Shown here in pieces: positions 40,101 to 49,684 of a stretch of 64,000 bases of DNA (positions are counted from its first letter, which is position 1; each line of letters starts with the position of its first letter). The DNA comes from Gavia stellata. Its lineage: Eukaryota; Chordata; Aves; Gaviiformes; Gaviidae. The DNA lies in NCBI RefSeq assembly GCF_030936135.1, contig NC_082613.1, positions 744,001 to 808,000 of the forward strand, read 5' to 3'. The notes below the pieces were generated by a model, which saw only the letters and a program-made list of their open reading frames with translations, was not told where the DNA came from and made no database searches. A program made the translations under genes and the position numbers.

Positions 40101-41537
40101 TGCCAGAATAAGCAAAAGTGTTTAGTGCAGGAGAGCACGCAGCGAGCTCAGCGCCAGTCAGGGACTGGGGCAGCTTGGAGGGGCGATGCTTGGCTCACTG
40201 CCCCTGTGCCATGGCTCTCGCGGGCTGTGCCCTTCCCGGTGCTAGCAGTGGCAGTCACCGAGCCCTCCTTGTGCTGGTGCCATATGGAAACGGCTGACCC
40301 TGAGCTTGCCGTTCCCAGAGCTAAACGGAAACCACATTCCTGGCTCTGTGGGCATCCCGGGGAGGCAGTCAGGCTCATCACCAGTCCTCACAGCACTGCA
40401 AGAGCTGCTGTGGACAGCTGGAACTGCCCATAAATAAGGGCAAAGTCCCTCCAGCCAGTCCATGGGGACCCTGGAGCACAGAAATGACTTTTCCCTTGCC
40501 ACCTCTCCCTTTGTAAGCAGAAGCACGGCTCCGTGCTACAGCACACGAACCATGAGTGCAAACCTTGCTGACACTGAGCCAAACGTGTTACAAATATGCG
40601 TGTTAAGAGAGCAGGACTGGGGCTCCTCCTTGTCCCGGTCACCCAGGGTTATCCTCCTCAGTGGATTTAGCAAAAAGCAGATTTTTCAAAGCGCAGATGT
40701 CTCTTCCCGAACTGACCAGTGCCAAGAGACGGGCAGGGAGGGGGCCGCGGTGCTGGCAGGGTGTGCAGATGGCAGCGGGGTCCCGGGCACGGTGCTGCCC
40801 GAGGTGTAGTGGCTCAGCTTCGTGCTGGGAGCTGGTGGTGCCTGTGTCAGCGCTGCCCCCCCCCGTGCCCGACCCCAGGGATCCGCGCTGGCATCGCTGC
40901 TGCGGTGCCGGGAGCCCGGTGAGCCGGGAGAGCCCGCAGCGCTGCTGGGCACCGGGGCAGAGCGATGCCGCCTCACCCGGAGGGCTGCGCGCCCATCGGT
41001 ATCGCGCAGCCCCGTTTCCCGGGACTTCGGAGACAGCTCGGTGGGTGGTGGGGGTGTCTTTGCCCCCTCACACGAGCTCTGAAGAGCCGCCCGCGTGGAG
41101 GGGCTTCTGAGGGCCAGGAGCATCACTTCTGACTGAGCCTCCAGAAATCCTCCTTAAACCGGGGCGGGATGCAGGCGCACGCGTTCCCAGCCCGGCTGTC
41201 GACGCTCTTCTCCGCCAGCACCGACAGCTCTCAACAGCCCCGAACTTCGCTCCGCACATGCCGGCCTCGCCCGGCCGGTGGCGAGCCCCGCCACGGCGGA
41301 GGGAGGGCAGGGAGCGGCCCCTGCCCGAAAGCTGCTGCCCTCGCTGCCCTCCGGTTCAGCCTCTGCCGTCCCCTCCCGCCCCCCCCCCGGGCCGGCACGG
41401 CGGCCCCCGGCTCCGGGGCCGCTCGCGGGGACGCCGGTGGGCAGCGAAGCGCTGGAGGCGCCGCCCCGCCCCGGCAGCGCGGTGCCCCCGGGCAGGTGCC
41501 GGGACGGGGGTCGTCCCGCGGGCTTACCTCCGGCCAT
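28025..41537 (-). CDS. TGM2: TGM2, protein-glutamine gamma-glutamyltransferase 2 (tissue transglutaminase), complete
   Basis: Calcium-dependent enzyme that forms epsilon-(gamma-glutamyl)lysine cross-links or deamidates/aminates glutamines, in cytosol and matrix; GTP inhibits the cross-linking form (known of the family). Thirteen exons read on the - strand: 41528-41537, 39042-39221, 36880-37122, 35517-35635, 34563-34691, 33653-33833, 32624-32759, 32392-32495, 32031-32270, 31576-31848, 28888-29048, 28505-28641 and 28025-28181. All junctions are GT-AG and in phase, giving 689 residues (human is 687). The catalytic triad is Cys278 (in GQCWVF), His336 (in WNFHCW) and Asp359 (in WQALDP). Cys230 and the Cys371-Cys372 pair of the redox switch are present. 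Order: beta-sandwich about 1-140, core about 145-460, two beta-barrels to the end. The nucleotide pocket differs from human at several positions, although Arg580 and Tyr583 are kept. TATA promoter upstream. Confidence 0.98.
28505..28641 (-). CDS. TGM2: TGM2 exon 12: beta-barrel 2
   Basis: Residues 593-637, [20 protein letters not shown] to QRIKE plus two bases of the Leu codon. Acceptor TTGCAG, donor GTAAGA. Confidence 0.96.
28888..29048 (-). CDS. TGM2: TGM2 exon 11: beta-barrel 1
   Basis: Residues 539-592, [20 protein letters not shown] to QNPEIKIR. Arg580 and Tyr583 of the nucleotide pocket are present in ATRDVYVQ. Confidence 0.96.
29049..31575 (-). other. TGM2: TGM2 intron 10
   Basis: 2.5 kb intron. 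Most of it is GC-rich, but about 30,120-30,345 is a sharply AT-rich island. The first 41 bases on the - strand continue the open frame of exon 10 to a stop at 31535-31537. Confidence 0.9.
30125..30345. promoter_or_regulatory. AT-rich island in TGM2 intron 10, candidate enhancer
   Basis: About 220 bp rich in TAAT/ATTA homeodomain-type cores, with a TTGTAACAAAGG stretch resembling a SOX/TCF site, surrounded by GC-rich intron. This is a motif impression only; conservation was not tested. Confidence 0.3.
31576..31848 (-). CDS. TGM2: TGM2 exon 10: beta-barrel 1, part of GTP pocket
   Basis: Residues 448-538, [19 protein letters not shown] to NVTLAPRE. The pocket segment reads [14 protein letters not shown], so human Arg476 and Arg478 correspond to Lys476 and Lys478. 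Reading through the donor adds a few residues before a stop at 31535-31537. Confidence 0.96.
32031..32270 (-). CDS. TGM2: TGM2 exon 9: end of core
   Basis: Residues 368-447. It begins [17 protein letters not shown] (the Cys-Cys pair of the redox switch) and includes [14 protein letters not shown] and [19 protein letters not shown]. Confidence 0.97.
32392..32495 (-). CDS. TGM2: TGM2 exon 8: catalytic His and Asp
   Basis: Residues 333-367. It contains His336 in [10 protein letters not shown] and Asp359 in [15 protein letters not shown], completing the catalytic triad. Confidence 0.97.
32624..32759 (-). CDS. TGM2: TGM2 exon 7: catalytic core
   Basis: Residues about 288-332, [20 protein letters not shown] to RSRDMI, ending inside the Trp codon before Asn-Phe-His. 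Confidence 0.96.
32760..33652 (-). other. TGM2: TGM2 intron 6
   Basis: 0.9 kb. GC-rich near exon 7 and more AT-rich in the middle (about 33,100-33,420). No other feature was recognised. Confidence 0.85.
33653..33833 (-). CDS. TGM2: TGM2 exon 6: active-site cysteine
   Basis: Residues 228-287. It carries Cys230 (VNCND), Trp242 (GRWDN, equivalent to human Trp241 that stabilises the transition state) and the nucleophile Cys278 in [12 protein letters not shown]. One residue longer than human in the loop after Cys230, which explains the +1 numbering of the triad. Confidence 0.98.
33978..34060. repeat. Perfect 20-bp inverted repeat with an extra direct copy
   Basis: The arms at 33978-33997 and 34041-34060 are exact reverse complements with a 43-base spacer. 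A near-identical direct copy of the left arm's AGAGCG(C/T)GCTGGGATGCAGGC core lies at about 34011-34031, so three related copies occur within 85 bp. The transcribed intron could fold into a hairpin. Confidence 0.85.
34290..34328. repeat. TA then TG microsatellite
   Basis: About nine TA units passing into TG/TA and TG units, in TGM2 intron 5. Confidence 0.85.
34563..34691 (-). CDS. TGM2: TGM2 exon 5: catalytic core
   Basis: Residues 185-227, [20 protein letters not shown] to GRVVSAM. Exactly 43 codons, phase 0 at both ends. Acceptor GCACCAG, donor GTGAGT. Confidence 0.97.
34692..35516 (-). other. TGM2: TGM2 intron 4
   Basis: 0.8 kb, GC-rich. Nothing beyond splice signals was recognised. Confidence 0.85.
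35517..35635 (-). CDS. TGM2: TGM2 exon 4: start of catalytic core
   Basis: Residues 145-184, [20 protein letters not shown] to WNFGQ. It contains the positions equivalent to human Lys173 and Phe174 of the GTP pocket, here Asp173 and Tyr174. Confidence 0.96.
35636..36879 (-). other. TGM2: TGM2 intron 3
   Basis: 1.2 kb. A more AT-rich and pyrimidine-rich part lies at about 35,800-36,080. No gene was recognised. Confidence 0.85.
36880..37122 (-). CDS. TGM2: TGM2 exon 3: beta-sandwich
   Basis: Residues 64-144, beginning [14 protein letters not shown] and ending with LLFNAWHP. Phases 1/1 are consistent with both neighbours. Acceptor TTGGCAG, donor GTGAGG. Confidence 0.96.
37123..39041 (-). other. 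TGM2: TGM2 intron 2
   Basis: 1.9 kb, GC-rich, with many chance open frames. No gene or repeat was recognised. Confidence 0.85.
39042..39221 (-). CDS. TGM2: TGM2 exon 2: N-terminal beta-sandwich
   Basis: Residues 4-63, from [20 protein letters not shown] to the KTG junction. The motif [11 protein letters not shown] is typical of transglutaminases. Acceptor TTCGCAG, donor GTGAGT. Confidence 0.96.
39222..41527 (-). other. TGM2: TGM2 intron 1
   Basis: 2.3 kb. The part next to exon 1 is extremely CpG-rich. No other feature was recognised. Confidence 0.85.
41528..41537 (-). CDS. TGM2: TGM2 exon 1 coding part
   Basis: Only ten coding bases: ATG GCC GGA G, then donor GTAAGC. The start is chosen because it joins in phase to exon 2 to give [13 protein letters not shown], matching the family N-terminus, and because it lies about 70 bases after a TATA box. 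Confidence 0.93.
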
Positions 41538-41603
41538 GGCGCCCTGCACGGGGTCCGGGTCCCGGTCCTCAGCGCCCGCCGCCCGGCCCCGCCGCCCGCT
41601 CCA

Positions 41604-41609
41604 TTTATA
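41604..41609 (-). promoter_or_regulatory. TGM2: TATA box of TGM2
   Basis: TATAAA on the - strand, inside GGTATAAATGG and flanked by GC-rich sequence. It is 67-72 bases upstream of the ATG, so transcription should start near 41,575-41,580, leaving a 5' UTR of about 40 bases. The human TGM2 promoter also uses a TATA box (known). Confidence 0.8.
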
Positions 41610-41677
41610 CCGCGCCCGCCGCCGCCGCGCACACCCCCGCGGCCGGGATGGCGGAGGGAAGGAAAGGGAAAACAGAG

Positions 41678-41688
41678 TTTCCAGGAAA
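41678..41688. promoter_or_regulatory. STAT-type palindrome upstream of TGM2
   Basis: TTTCCAGGAAA fits the TTCNNNGAA STAT consensus as a perfect palindrome around a central A. It lies about 70 bp upstream of the TATA box. Function is inferred from the motif and position only. Confidence 0.4.
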
Positions 41689-41817
41689 CGGCGTGGGTTT
41701 GGTCCCACCTATTCAAAACAACCACCCAAAGTAAAGAGGCTGAAGCGGGGGTTCAGCTCCCCCTCGCCGCCGGCCCCCGGGGCCGCCCCCGGGCAGGGCT
41801 GGAAACGCGGCCGGTTC

Positions 41818-41833
41818 GGGGGGGGGGGGGGGG
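41818..41833. repeat. Run of 16 G
   Basis: An uninterrupted G run upstream of the TGM2 promoter block. Its length may be unreliable in an assembly. Confidence 0.8.
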
Positions 41834-41860
41834 CGAGGGGGGCTGGGCACTTCGCACCGA

Positions 41861-44800
41861 GGTGCCAGAAACTTGGGGAATGTTTTCTCCTTATAAAGTT
41901 CCCTTCCCCCGTGCCTTATCTCCATAGCCGGCCGTTTCTGGCACGGGGTAGGGCTGCTCGGGATTGCAGGGCCAGTCCCCCTTCCCGTAAACCCGTCCCG
42001 GAGAGACGTGGTGCCCAGAAGGGAAACGTGCTGGGAACCTTGCTGTCTGCACCAGGGCACAGTGCCACGGGAAGGGGGGCACGGAGCGGGGACCCCGCTT
42101 GCCCTGGCAGCCCTTGCCCCACGCCCTCTCGTGCCCGGGGGTCTCTGGGCCCATGGGGCTGCCAGCGGGGCTGCCTGGCCTGTCCCTCCCTGCGCACCCC
42201 CAGGGTGACCCAACGCCCTTGGGCTGCCTAGCAGGAGCGGAGGGCAGAGACCCCCACGCTGCCATGGGGTCTTGGGGTTCGGGATGCGTTCCGTTTGCTC
42301 TGGGTAACGTGCGACAAACAGCCCGTAACGGCAGCGTCTGCCGCAGAGCAATCCGAAACAGACTTTTCTCGCTTGGCGCAGAAGCAGGAGCAGTTCCTTG
42401 CTGTGGGGGGTGTTGGTGTCTTTGGGGAGTGCAGGGCCAGGCAAGCCGGGGCGCCCGGCGCTGCTCAGGCTGCAGGGACTGCCACAATTTCTGTCTGGTC
42501 TTCGAGCCAAGCACAGAGCAGGAACAACTGACGGCGTCTGTCCCTGCTCTGGCACTTCTGTCAGAAGTGGCAGGAGCTGAGTGCCCGGCTGTCTCCCAGG
42601 CTTGTCCGTGGGCCCTGCGGGACAGGGCAGGGGGACCTGCCGGCAGCTCGCCCAGCTGAGCTGAGAGGTGAGGTGATGTGCCCAGGGCCATGCGGGAAAT
42701 CGGAGTCAGAGCAGGAGCAGGGACCCAGTTCCCAGCTCCGCGCCATGGGGCTGGCTCGGGCTGTCTTCCTCAGGATGGGGCCAGCATTCGGGGCTGAGCC
42801 AGTGCACCGGGGCTCGGGGTCCAGATGCCGGCAGCACTGCCAGGGAGGGCAGTTTGTTTCCGGCTTTAGTGCCCACTTTGTTCACCACCACGTATCGCAG
42901 AAGCATCTGTCTGCCCAAGCACTGGAAAATGCTGCGCATAGAAGGCCAACCACGGCGTTATTTTTACTCTCCTTAGTAAGACAAAGTTGCATTAAGAGGG
43001 TGTTTGCACTGCTGGATGCCCAAAATAACTCATTTGCTCAAGGTGTTCAGCAGAGGACTGCAACTTCCCTCGCACCCACCCCTGTCCTGGAGCTGCTTCA
43101 AAGTGTCCTGGCTTCTTGCCTTCCCCGGCCCGAGCAGGCAGAGTCTCTGTTTGCTTTCCTGGGTGTGTGCCGGGGAGGCTGGCAGCCCCCGGCTGCGCCC
43201 GCACATCCTGAGTCAGTCTCTTGTGCAGGCAGATAAACACGCTGTGAAAAGGGATAGTGTCTTCCTCTGAGTCGCCCTGTGAAGTTGTCAACTGACTCTT
43301 AACCTTTTGTTTGCGTTGCCTTCCGCCCCGGGGTGTTCCCCAAAGCGAGGCCCTTGGCAGAGCCATGAGCCGCTGTCTCCCGCAGCCCTCCGAAGCCGGG
43401 GTGACCTGTCTGCTTCCCACCTTGAGCAGTGACCCCGGCAGCCGGAGCGCCTCGGCGGGGAGCCCGGCATGGCCCTTTGCCTGCCCCAGGCTCTGCACTG
43501 GGGTGGCAGGTCTGGAAAGGGGGCGGCAGGGCTGGGGCACGGCTTCAGGAAAAGGTTAAAGGGTGAGAAAGTGTTTTATGCTCACGATGATGGGGCTGGC
43601 AGGGAGTGTTTGTGGCTGACCGTAGGGATCCTGGCACGTAGGATGCGGCAGTTACCCTCCTATGCCGGAGCCGGAGAGGAGCTCTGATCTGCAAGCATGG
43701 AAAAATACTTCAAAAGCGGGGGGAAAAAACCTGTAGCTGCTCCATACCTGGTAGGGACTGAGCCGAGGGCTGGGCAGTGGTGGCAGACGGGGTCTGTAAG
43801 GGCACCGCAGCCCGGGGCGAGGGAGGACGGGCCGGCAGAAGGGGGAAGCTGGGGTCGGGAACTGCGGCACGGGCAGACATCACCGTTTGGGGCAGGGGCA
43901 GCAGCTGGCTCTGTGCAGGCATCACTCTGGTTTTGGGGCTTTTGGTCGCTGCAGGCAGCTCTGGCGCTGGGCCAGCGGTTGAGCAAGATGGGCTCGGCGC
44001 TGCGCTGGGGCTCCTGCAGCGGCGGGACTTTGGGAGCCGGCACAAAGGGGCTCTTGTTCCCGTCCGCGCGCAGCCGGCAGTGCCGGCGGGGCAGGAGGGG
44101 GCAGCTGCCCGCCAGGCCAGGCAGCACAGCGCAGGGAATGGGCAGCCTTTCCTTTGGCAGGAGAAGGGTCTTTTCCAAGGAAAGGCAGATTGGTTTTCCA
44201 CCTGGCCCCGCAGCCAGGTCCGGGGAGCCTGGCGTGCTCCAGTGTTGCAGCCATGGGGCGTCCGGCGGATGCGGCCCCGCAGGGTTGAAGCATCCTCTGC
44301 TCACAAGGCAGGAGGAGGGATGTGCTGGCAGTGAGACGCGGTCCTGGCCTCTGGCTCGCTGCTTTTGGCACACGCCGAGCCAGAGGCTGTTACCGAGAAG
44401 TGGCGCCGAACCAGCATCGCCTGCGGAGCGGCGAGCCAGCCAGCTGATAGCCAGCTTCTCTGGAAAGCTCTGGGGCAAGGCACTCCGACCGCTTCCAAAA
44501 GGGGTTGAGGAGGAATTTGTTATGTCACAGTCTTTGTTCTTAGGCCGAGTCAGTGTTTTTATTTAAAAGAAAAAAGAAACACAAACCTCTCGTACATCTC
44601 TTGATTAATTTGCTCTCTGAGCGGGGCAGGAGGGCTGGGGCAGCGTTTCCCTGCTGCCCGCTGTGCCGCTTGGGAGCGGGCTTCCCTGGCAGGGCTCCCC
44701 AGGGATGGGGCAGCTCCTTCCCGCCGCCCCGGGGCGATGGGACCTGCGGGCGGGCAGCAGCAACGTGTGCAGGGGAGAGGGATTCTCCAGCTGTGACAAG

Positions 44801-47800
44801 CCTTTCCGAGCCGGTGGCCCTGGGATGGACATGAGGCTGGTCCCAGCCGCCGGCAGGGTCCTGCGGCACAGGAGGGTGGGCTGTGGTGCTGTGCGGGACG
44901 GACACGTATCCGCTGCCGGAGGAGCCATGAGCGGGGATACGGCATTTTGCAACCAGAACTGGTTGAACCTGGTGCGAACTGAATTCCAGCCTCCCAGTGT
45001 CATTTCCCAGCAGTTTGCTGGAAACCCCCCAGCCCTCCTGCCCCCAGGGTGCCTGTTCCCCACGGCGCCTCTCCCTCCACCACCCTCATTGCAGACAGGC
45101 TCCAACCGGGCTTGTGGGAGGAAAACAGGAGAGGTCTGCGCTCCTTGGCCGCGGCTTTGGTGTGTAGCGTGCTTGTGTTCCTCTGTGAGTGCACATGTCC
45201 GGATTTAAATGCCTGAAGCTGCGTGATTCCCCCAGGACTCGCACGCGAGCAACACGCTTCCCCCATGCAGGGGGTCGCCTCTGCCTGTCTGTCCCATCGG
45301 CGGCTTTCCGGGGGGTGGGTGTCCACTGGGCCCCTGGGCGAGCACCGGCAGGCTCATGTTTTCCAGCAGCCCCTCAGGACGGGGCATAGCTGGGATTTCG
45401 GAAAGCAGCCAGGCTGCCCTTGCTCTGGCCAGCTCAGACCAGACTGGAGTTGTGTTTGGCCTGCGGAGTTCGACCCTTTGGCATTATCTTTCACCATTCC
45501 TCTTTTCCTTTGGTATTGCTTGGTTCTTTGTTTTTCCATTTTTTATGGCCAACCTGCAGCTCCGCACCAGCCACCTCGGGTTGATGACAGGCAAGACCCG
45601 AGTTTGCTCTGTCGGAGCAGCAGCTTGCAGATAACAAAGCTGCTTTGGGTCATCGCTGCTTGCAGCTGCTTCCAAAACCCTCACGGAGCCGCAGGTGGTG
45701 CCGCATGGTTCCGTGTTGCCGTTCAGCTTCCTCTTGCACTAAGGGCTCCCTCTGTGTTTACCTGCTGAAACCAGACCCGTGCGTCTCGGTTGCCCTCCAA
45801 GAAGACAAATCCAGGCATGACTGCGTTTCCGCTGTGGTGTGCGCCAAATCCCCATCCTGTGCTTTGAAATGCCCGCGGCTGTTTGCGGCTGAGCCCTAAT
45901 GCCAGGGGCTGCTGTAACGAGAATGGGCCCGCGGCAGCTCTGCTGGCACCAGAACTGCTGGGGGTCCTGTCCGGGGGGTTTGTGTTGTCCCACTTTCGGT
46001 TGTCGCTCTGCTTTTGCCTTGCCGCCCATTGTCCATGCTTTCCTCCTTGCCCGGGACGAGGGCACGGCCATGGCTCTGGCCGGGAGCTTCGCAGCCCTGG
46101 TGCCTCTTGCCCTGCCTGTTTCTTCCATCCTCTTCCCTCCGTCTCACTGTGGTTGATAACTCGTCATCCCTCCTGCCCCCACGGTCTGCAGGGCAGGGCT
46201 TGATGGGAACCCAGCAGCGAGGAAGAGGAGGAAGAGAAAGAATGCCGTTGCTGACCTCAGCCGGAGCTCCCTGCTCAGTGCTGACCTGGGTACCGGCTGC
46301 TCCGCTGGAGCAGGGAGCGAGGAGCCGTAGGGGCATGGCTGCCCCCGAGAGCTGCCGTGGGGAAGAGGAGGGCAGTGTCCCCCTGGGGCTGGCGTCCTTG
46401 CCTGACCCACGGCCTGGCCCGTCTCTGTCTCCAGGCTGTTCTGTCTTCTTCTGCATCTAACACTTACTACCTTTTTTCCTTCGGAAAAAAGTATTTCTCC
46501 AGGCCTTGCGGGAGCTCCCCTCCATGGGCTGGGCTGGCCATGGTACCCCGCGCCCCGGCACTGCCGGATCCCCGCCAGCCCGGCCCCGCCGGACACCCCC
46601 CGCCAGCCCGTGACAAATGATTTTGCCATTTCATGGGTGGGAAAGAGACATTGATTAACTCCTGCACTTGCATTTCTGGAAAGGTTATAGCTTAATTGGT
46701 TGGACTTGGAGTCATAAATCACGCACTGAAGGATCAGCAGAGATAAGAAAATTTTTGCAGAATGTTGCAAAAACATGTTTTGGCAGAAGGCATCCAGCTG
46801 TGCCCACCCAGCTGTGGGGGCTGAGGGCAGCCGAGAGCACAGGGCTCCTCTGAGGAAACAATTCACCCTCCAGCGAGGGGCCGGAAATTCTCCCTTCTGT
46901 TATCAGTTAATCTCAGGATTTGCAAAATATCTTTTTTTTTTTTTCACTTTTGGAAAAAGAAGAACAACAGGAAAGCCATTGTTAGCTTTATTCAGAAGAA
47001 TCTGAATTCCATCTGTTTTGGAAGATGATTCTGTTTCTCCATGGAAGTGCTATTCCCCCTAACCCAAAAACTACAATTCAAAAAGCCCCAACTTTTTCCT
47101 GGCCCAGGAAGGCAGTGGAGAAGGGAGAAAAAGGCTCTTCCCACCAGGACAGAGGAGAGCGGACTGATGGCAGCACCTTCCCGCCCCAGGGACACGGCTG
47201 GTTTGGGCATCCCACTGCCTCGGGTGCTCCCGCACGGCGCGGGCTGGAGCAAAGGCGATCACGGCCAGCACTGGCCCAGCTCGGAGTTCGCTGCCACGCT
47301 GGGATCCCCTGTCCCCCGGGGACCCGCTGGCGCTTCTGGCCAAGCACTCAGAGTGGGCAAGGACCGGCATCGCAGATGTGAAGCATTTGTTATGCATGTC
47401 AGAAATGATTTCTTCCCTGATTCTCCCCAGCATTTGACGGAGGAATTAGGATGTTAATATGAGTCGTCTCAAAACCGCGCTGCAGACATCTCTAGTAGTG
47501 CTGCTGCTGCTCAAAAATGGCAAATTAGAAAATGCCCCCAACTCGCTGGCTCGACGCCGTCAGACCGTTGTCTCGACGTGCAGTAAAAGAGGGGCTCGGC
47601 ATGGCCCCGAGCATCCATCCTGCTGCGGGATTGGTGCCTCTTGGTCTTCTCTTGACTATTCTCCTTTCTTCCCAGCATCCAGGCGTTTGCTTTGCCTGCG
47701 TTTATTTCTTAAACCCCACATCCAGGTCTGCCTGGATTTACCTCCAGCTCCTCGCAGCCCTTGGGGCAGCCTGTCCCCTCCCAGCCTGGCCCGGAGCTGA

Positions 47801-49417
47801 GACCCGGCTGTCGGGGTCGGGGCAAGGTCTGAATCCACAGAACCCGGCAGCCCGCAGGGATGGGGGCGAGGGGGTGCTCCGCTGCACTGCCTGGGCCCGG
47901 GTGCCAAAATCTCTCCAGGTGAGGTTAGGGGATGCTGAGGCGTGGAAACTGGCTTTGCTCCGTGTGCGGCGATGATAAAGAGCAGCAGCACGGATTTGAG
48001 TGCCTTTCCAAAGGGCTCCCAGGAAACACAGGTAGAATAAATAAAAAGCAGTGAGCACCTCTTTCACATCAATGTGGAAGCTAAAATAGATGTTGCTTGC
48101 CCCAGTTAAGAGGCAACTTCCCAACGTAGGGCTGTCAAGCCCAAGGCTCCGTCCCTGCCACTTCTACGCTTCCCGGATCTGGGTCGTTTCAGCCTCTGAC
48201 CTCATATCACCACTGGAGATGGTGCAGCGGAACAGCAAAGCATAAAACACCTTCTGGGGCGCTGGAGGTGTTACTGCTATAAACAAGCGAAGCACTTCGG
48301 AATCAATACGAAGTTTTACTCGCGGCCGCTAGAGAGATTTCCTCTCCTGAATTGTATGATGGGATAAACGAGATCCCAATCCGGCTGCCACCCCATGTAC
48401 CAGCAGCTATCTGTTCACAGCCGGGGTGAACGGCTCCCAGAATTAATTAGAATAATCAATCCTAGAAATGACAAAAGTATTGATTAACATTTTTACCTCT
48501 TCACAGCCTGGCAGTGCTGTGACTCTGGGCGCATTGCAGAGCGATAAAAAGCAGCCTCAGCTGTGGATGGGAGATGCTTATCCAGTGACACTGCGTGACA
48601 GCGAGGGGTTTATATGCAACAATGGCATCACCCAAATGCTTCCGCACAGTATTATTTCAGCAATAATATTCTCATCCCTCTTCCTCGCTCTTGTTCAATT
48701 TACACAGCGGTTCATTTTTAATTCCTGTTTACTACTTTCCTGGACATGGTAAGAAAGCAGGAGCGGTGGGGAGGGGACCCTCCGCACCCGCCGATGCCGG
48801 GTGGGCCGATGCAGGCAGGTGCCTGGGTTTTGGGCAGCTCGGCCCCGGAAGACCCCGGCTGGTCCCAGCCGGCCCTCGCCGGGCTTGGAGCTGCCTTGCC
48901 ATTGCACGGGTCCCCACGGAGGCGTCCCTGCCCGGGAGCCGGCATGGCTGTGGTGGCGATGGGGTGCGCAGCGCTGATCACCAGCACGCAGTCTGCCTTT
49001 CCCAAGGGAGATGAGTAACGTGGACAGCGTGTCCAGCCCGTCAGGGCATCAGCACAAGCCCGGGGTGGGACGTGTGTGCTGTGCTGGTCGCAGGAGGCTG
49101 AGCTCAGCCGCACGTGGCCGCACACTGATAACGAGGACTTCCAAAGCCACGGGCTTCTGTGAAATGGCAGGCAAAAATCGGTATCTGAAGAGGAATTTGG
49201 AAGGCATGCTGTTTCTTCAGTGCACTGCAGAGGCAAGCGTGTAACGGAATGATACAACAAATCATCTGTCGGTAGAGCAGAGAATTGAGCGAGGGAACTG
49301 TCAGGCTGGGCTTTAAATGCTTTTGGAGGTAGAAGAGATGTTTGGCTCTCAGAATGAGCTGGGCACTGTCCAGGCAGGCACGTTCAGCCGGCCAGCGTGG
49401 GGACGGCCAGCCTGGGT
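41861..49417. other. Intergenic region upstream of TGM2
   Basis: GC-rich DNA with many overlapping chance open frames and no recognised gene. Less GC-rich stretches occur at about 46,620-47,100 and 48,230-48,740. Confidence 0.75.
48430..48725. promoter_or_regulatory. AT-rich island, candidate conserved non-coding element
   Basis: About 300 bp with AATTAATTAGAATAATCAAT-type homeodomain cores and an AACAATGG SOX-type core in otherwise GC-rich intergenic DNA. A suspicion from composition and motifs only. Confidence 0.3.
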
Positions 49418-49684
49418 GGCAACAGGACAAGAGGAAATGGCCTCAAGTTGCGCCAGGGGAGGTTCAGGCTGGATATTAGGAAAAATGTCTTTACTGAGAG
49501 AGTGGTGAGACACTGGAATAAGCTGCCCAGGGAAGTGGTGGAGTCACCCTCACTGGAGGTGTTCAAGGAATGTGTGGACGAGGCACTGCGGGACATGGTT
49601 TAGAGGGCATGGTGGGGTTGGGGTGATGGTTGGACTTGATGATCTGACAGGTCTTTTCCAACCTTAGTGATTCTGTGATTCTGG
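49418..49684 (+). mobile_element. CR1 LINE retrotransposon, 5'-truncated 3' end
   Basis: Recognised by the hallmark CR1 ORF2 C-terminus: the translated + strand includes [20 protein letters not shown] and [16 protein letters not shown] before a stop at 49601-49603. It is followed by the typical 3' UTR (GGTTGGACTTGATGATCT, TTTTCCAACCTTAGTGATTC) and the terminal short ATTCTGTG-type repeat. Only the last 270 bp or so of an element of several kilobases is present, a usual result of 5' truncation. The tail of the frame is still open, which suggests fairly recent insertion, but I did not identify target-site duplications. Confidence 0.93.

Larger units (their letters stand above)
41150..41860. promoter_or_regulatory. 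TGM2: CpG-rich promoter block of TGM2
   Basis: Dense CpG and GC-box-like sequence surrounding exon 1, the start codon and the TATA box. The extent is estimated by eye. Confidence 0.75.

Noticed and set aside
46680-46740. A tRNA-like stretch (GGTTATAGCTTAATTGGTTGG)
   Set aside because: No B-box, no anticodon arm and no acceptor pairing could be found.
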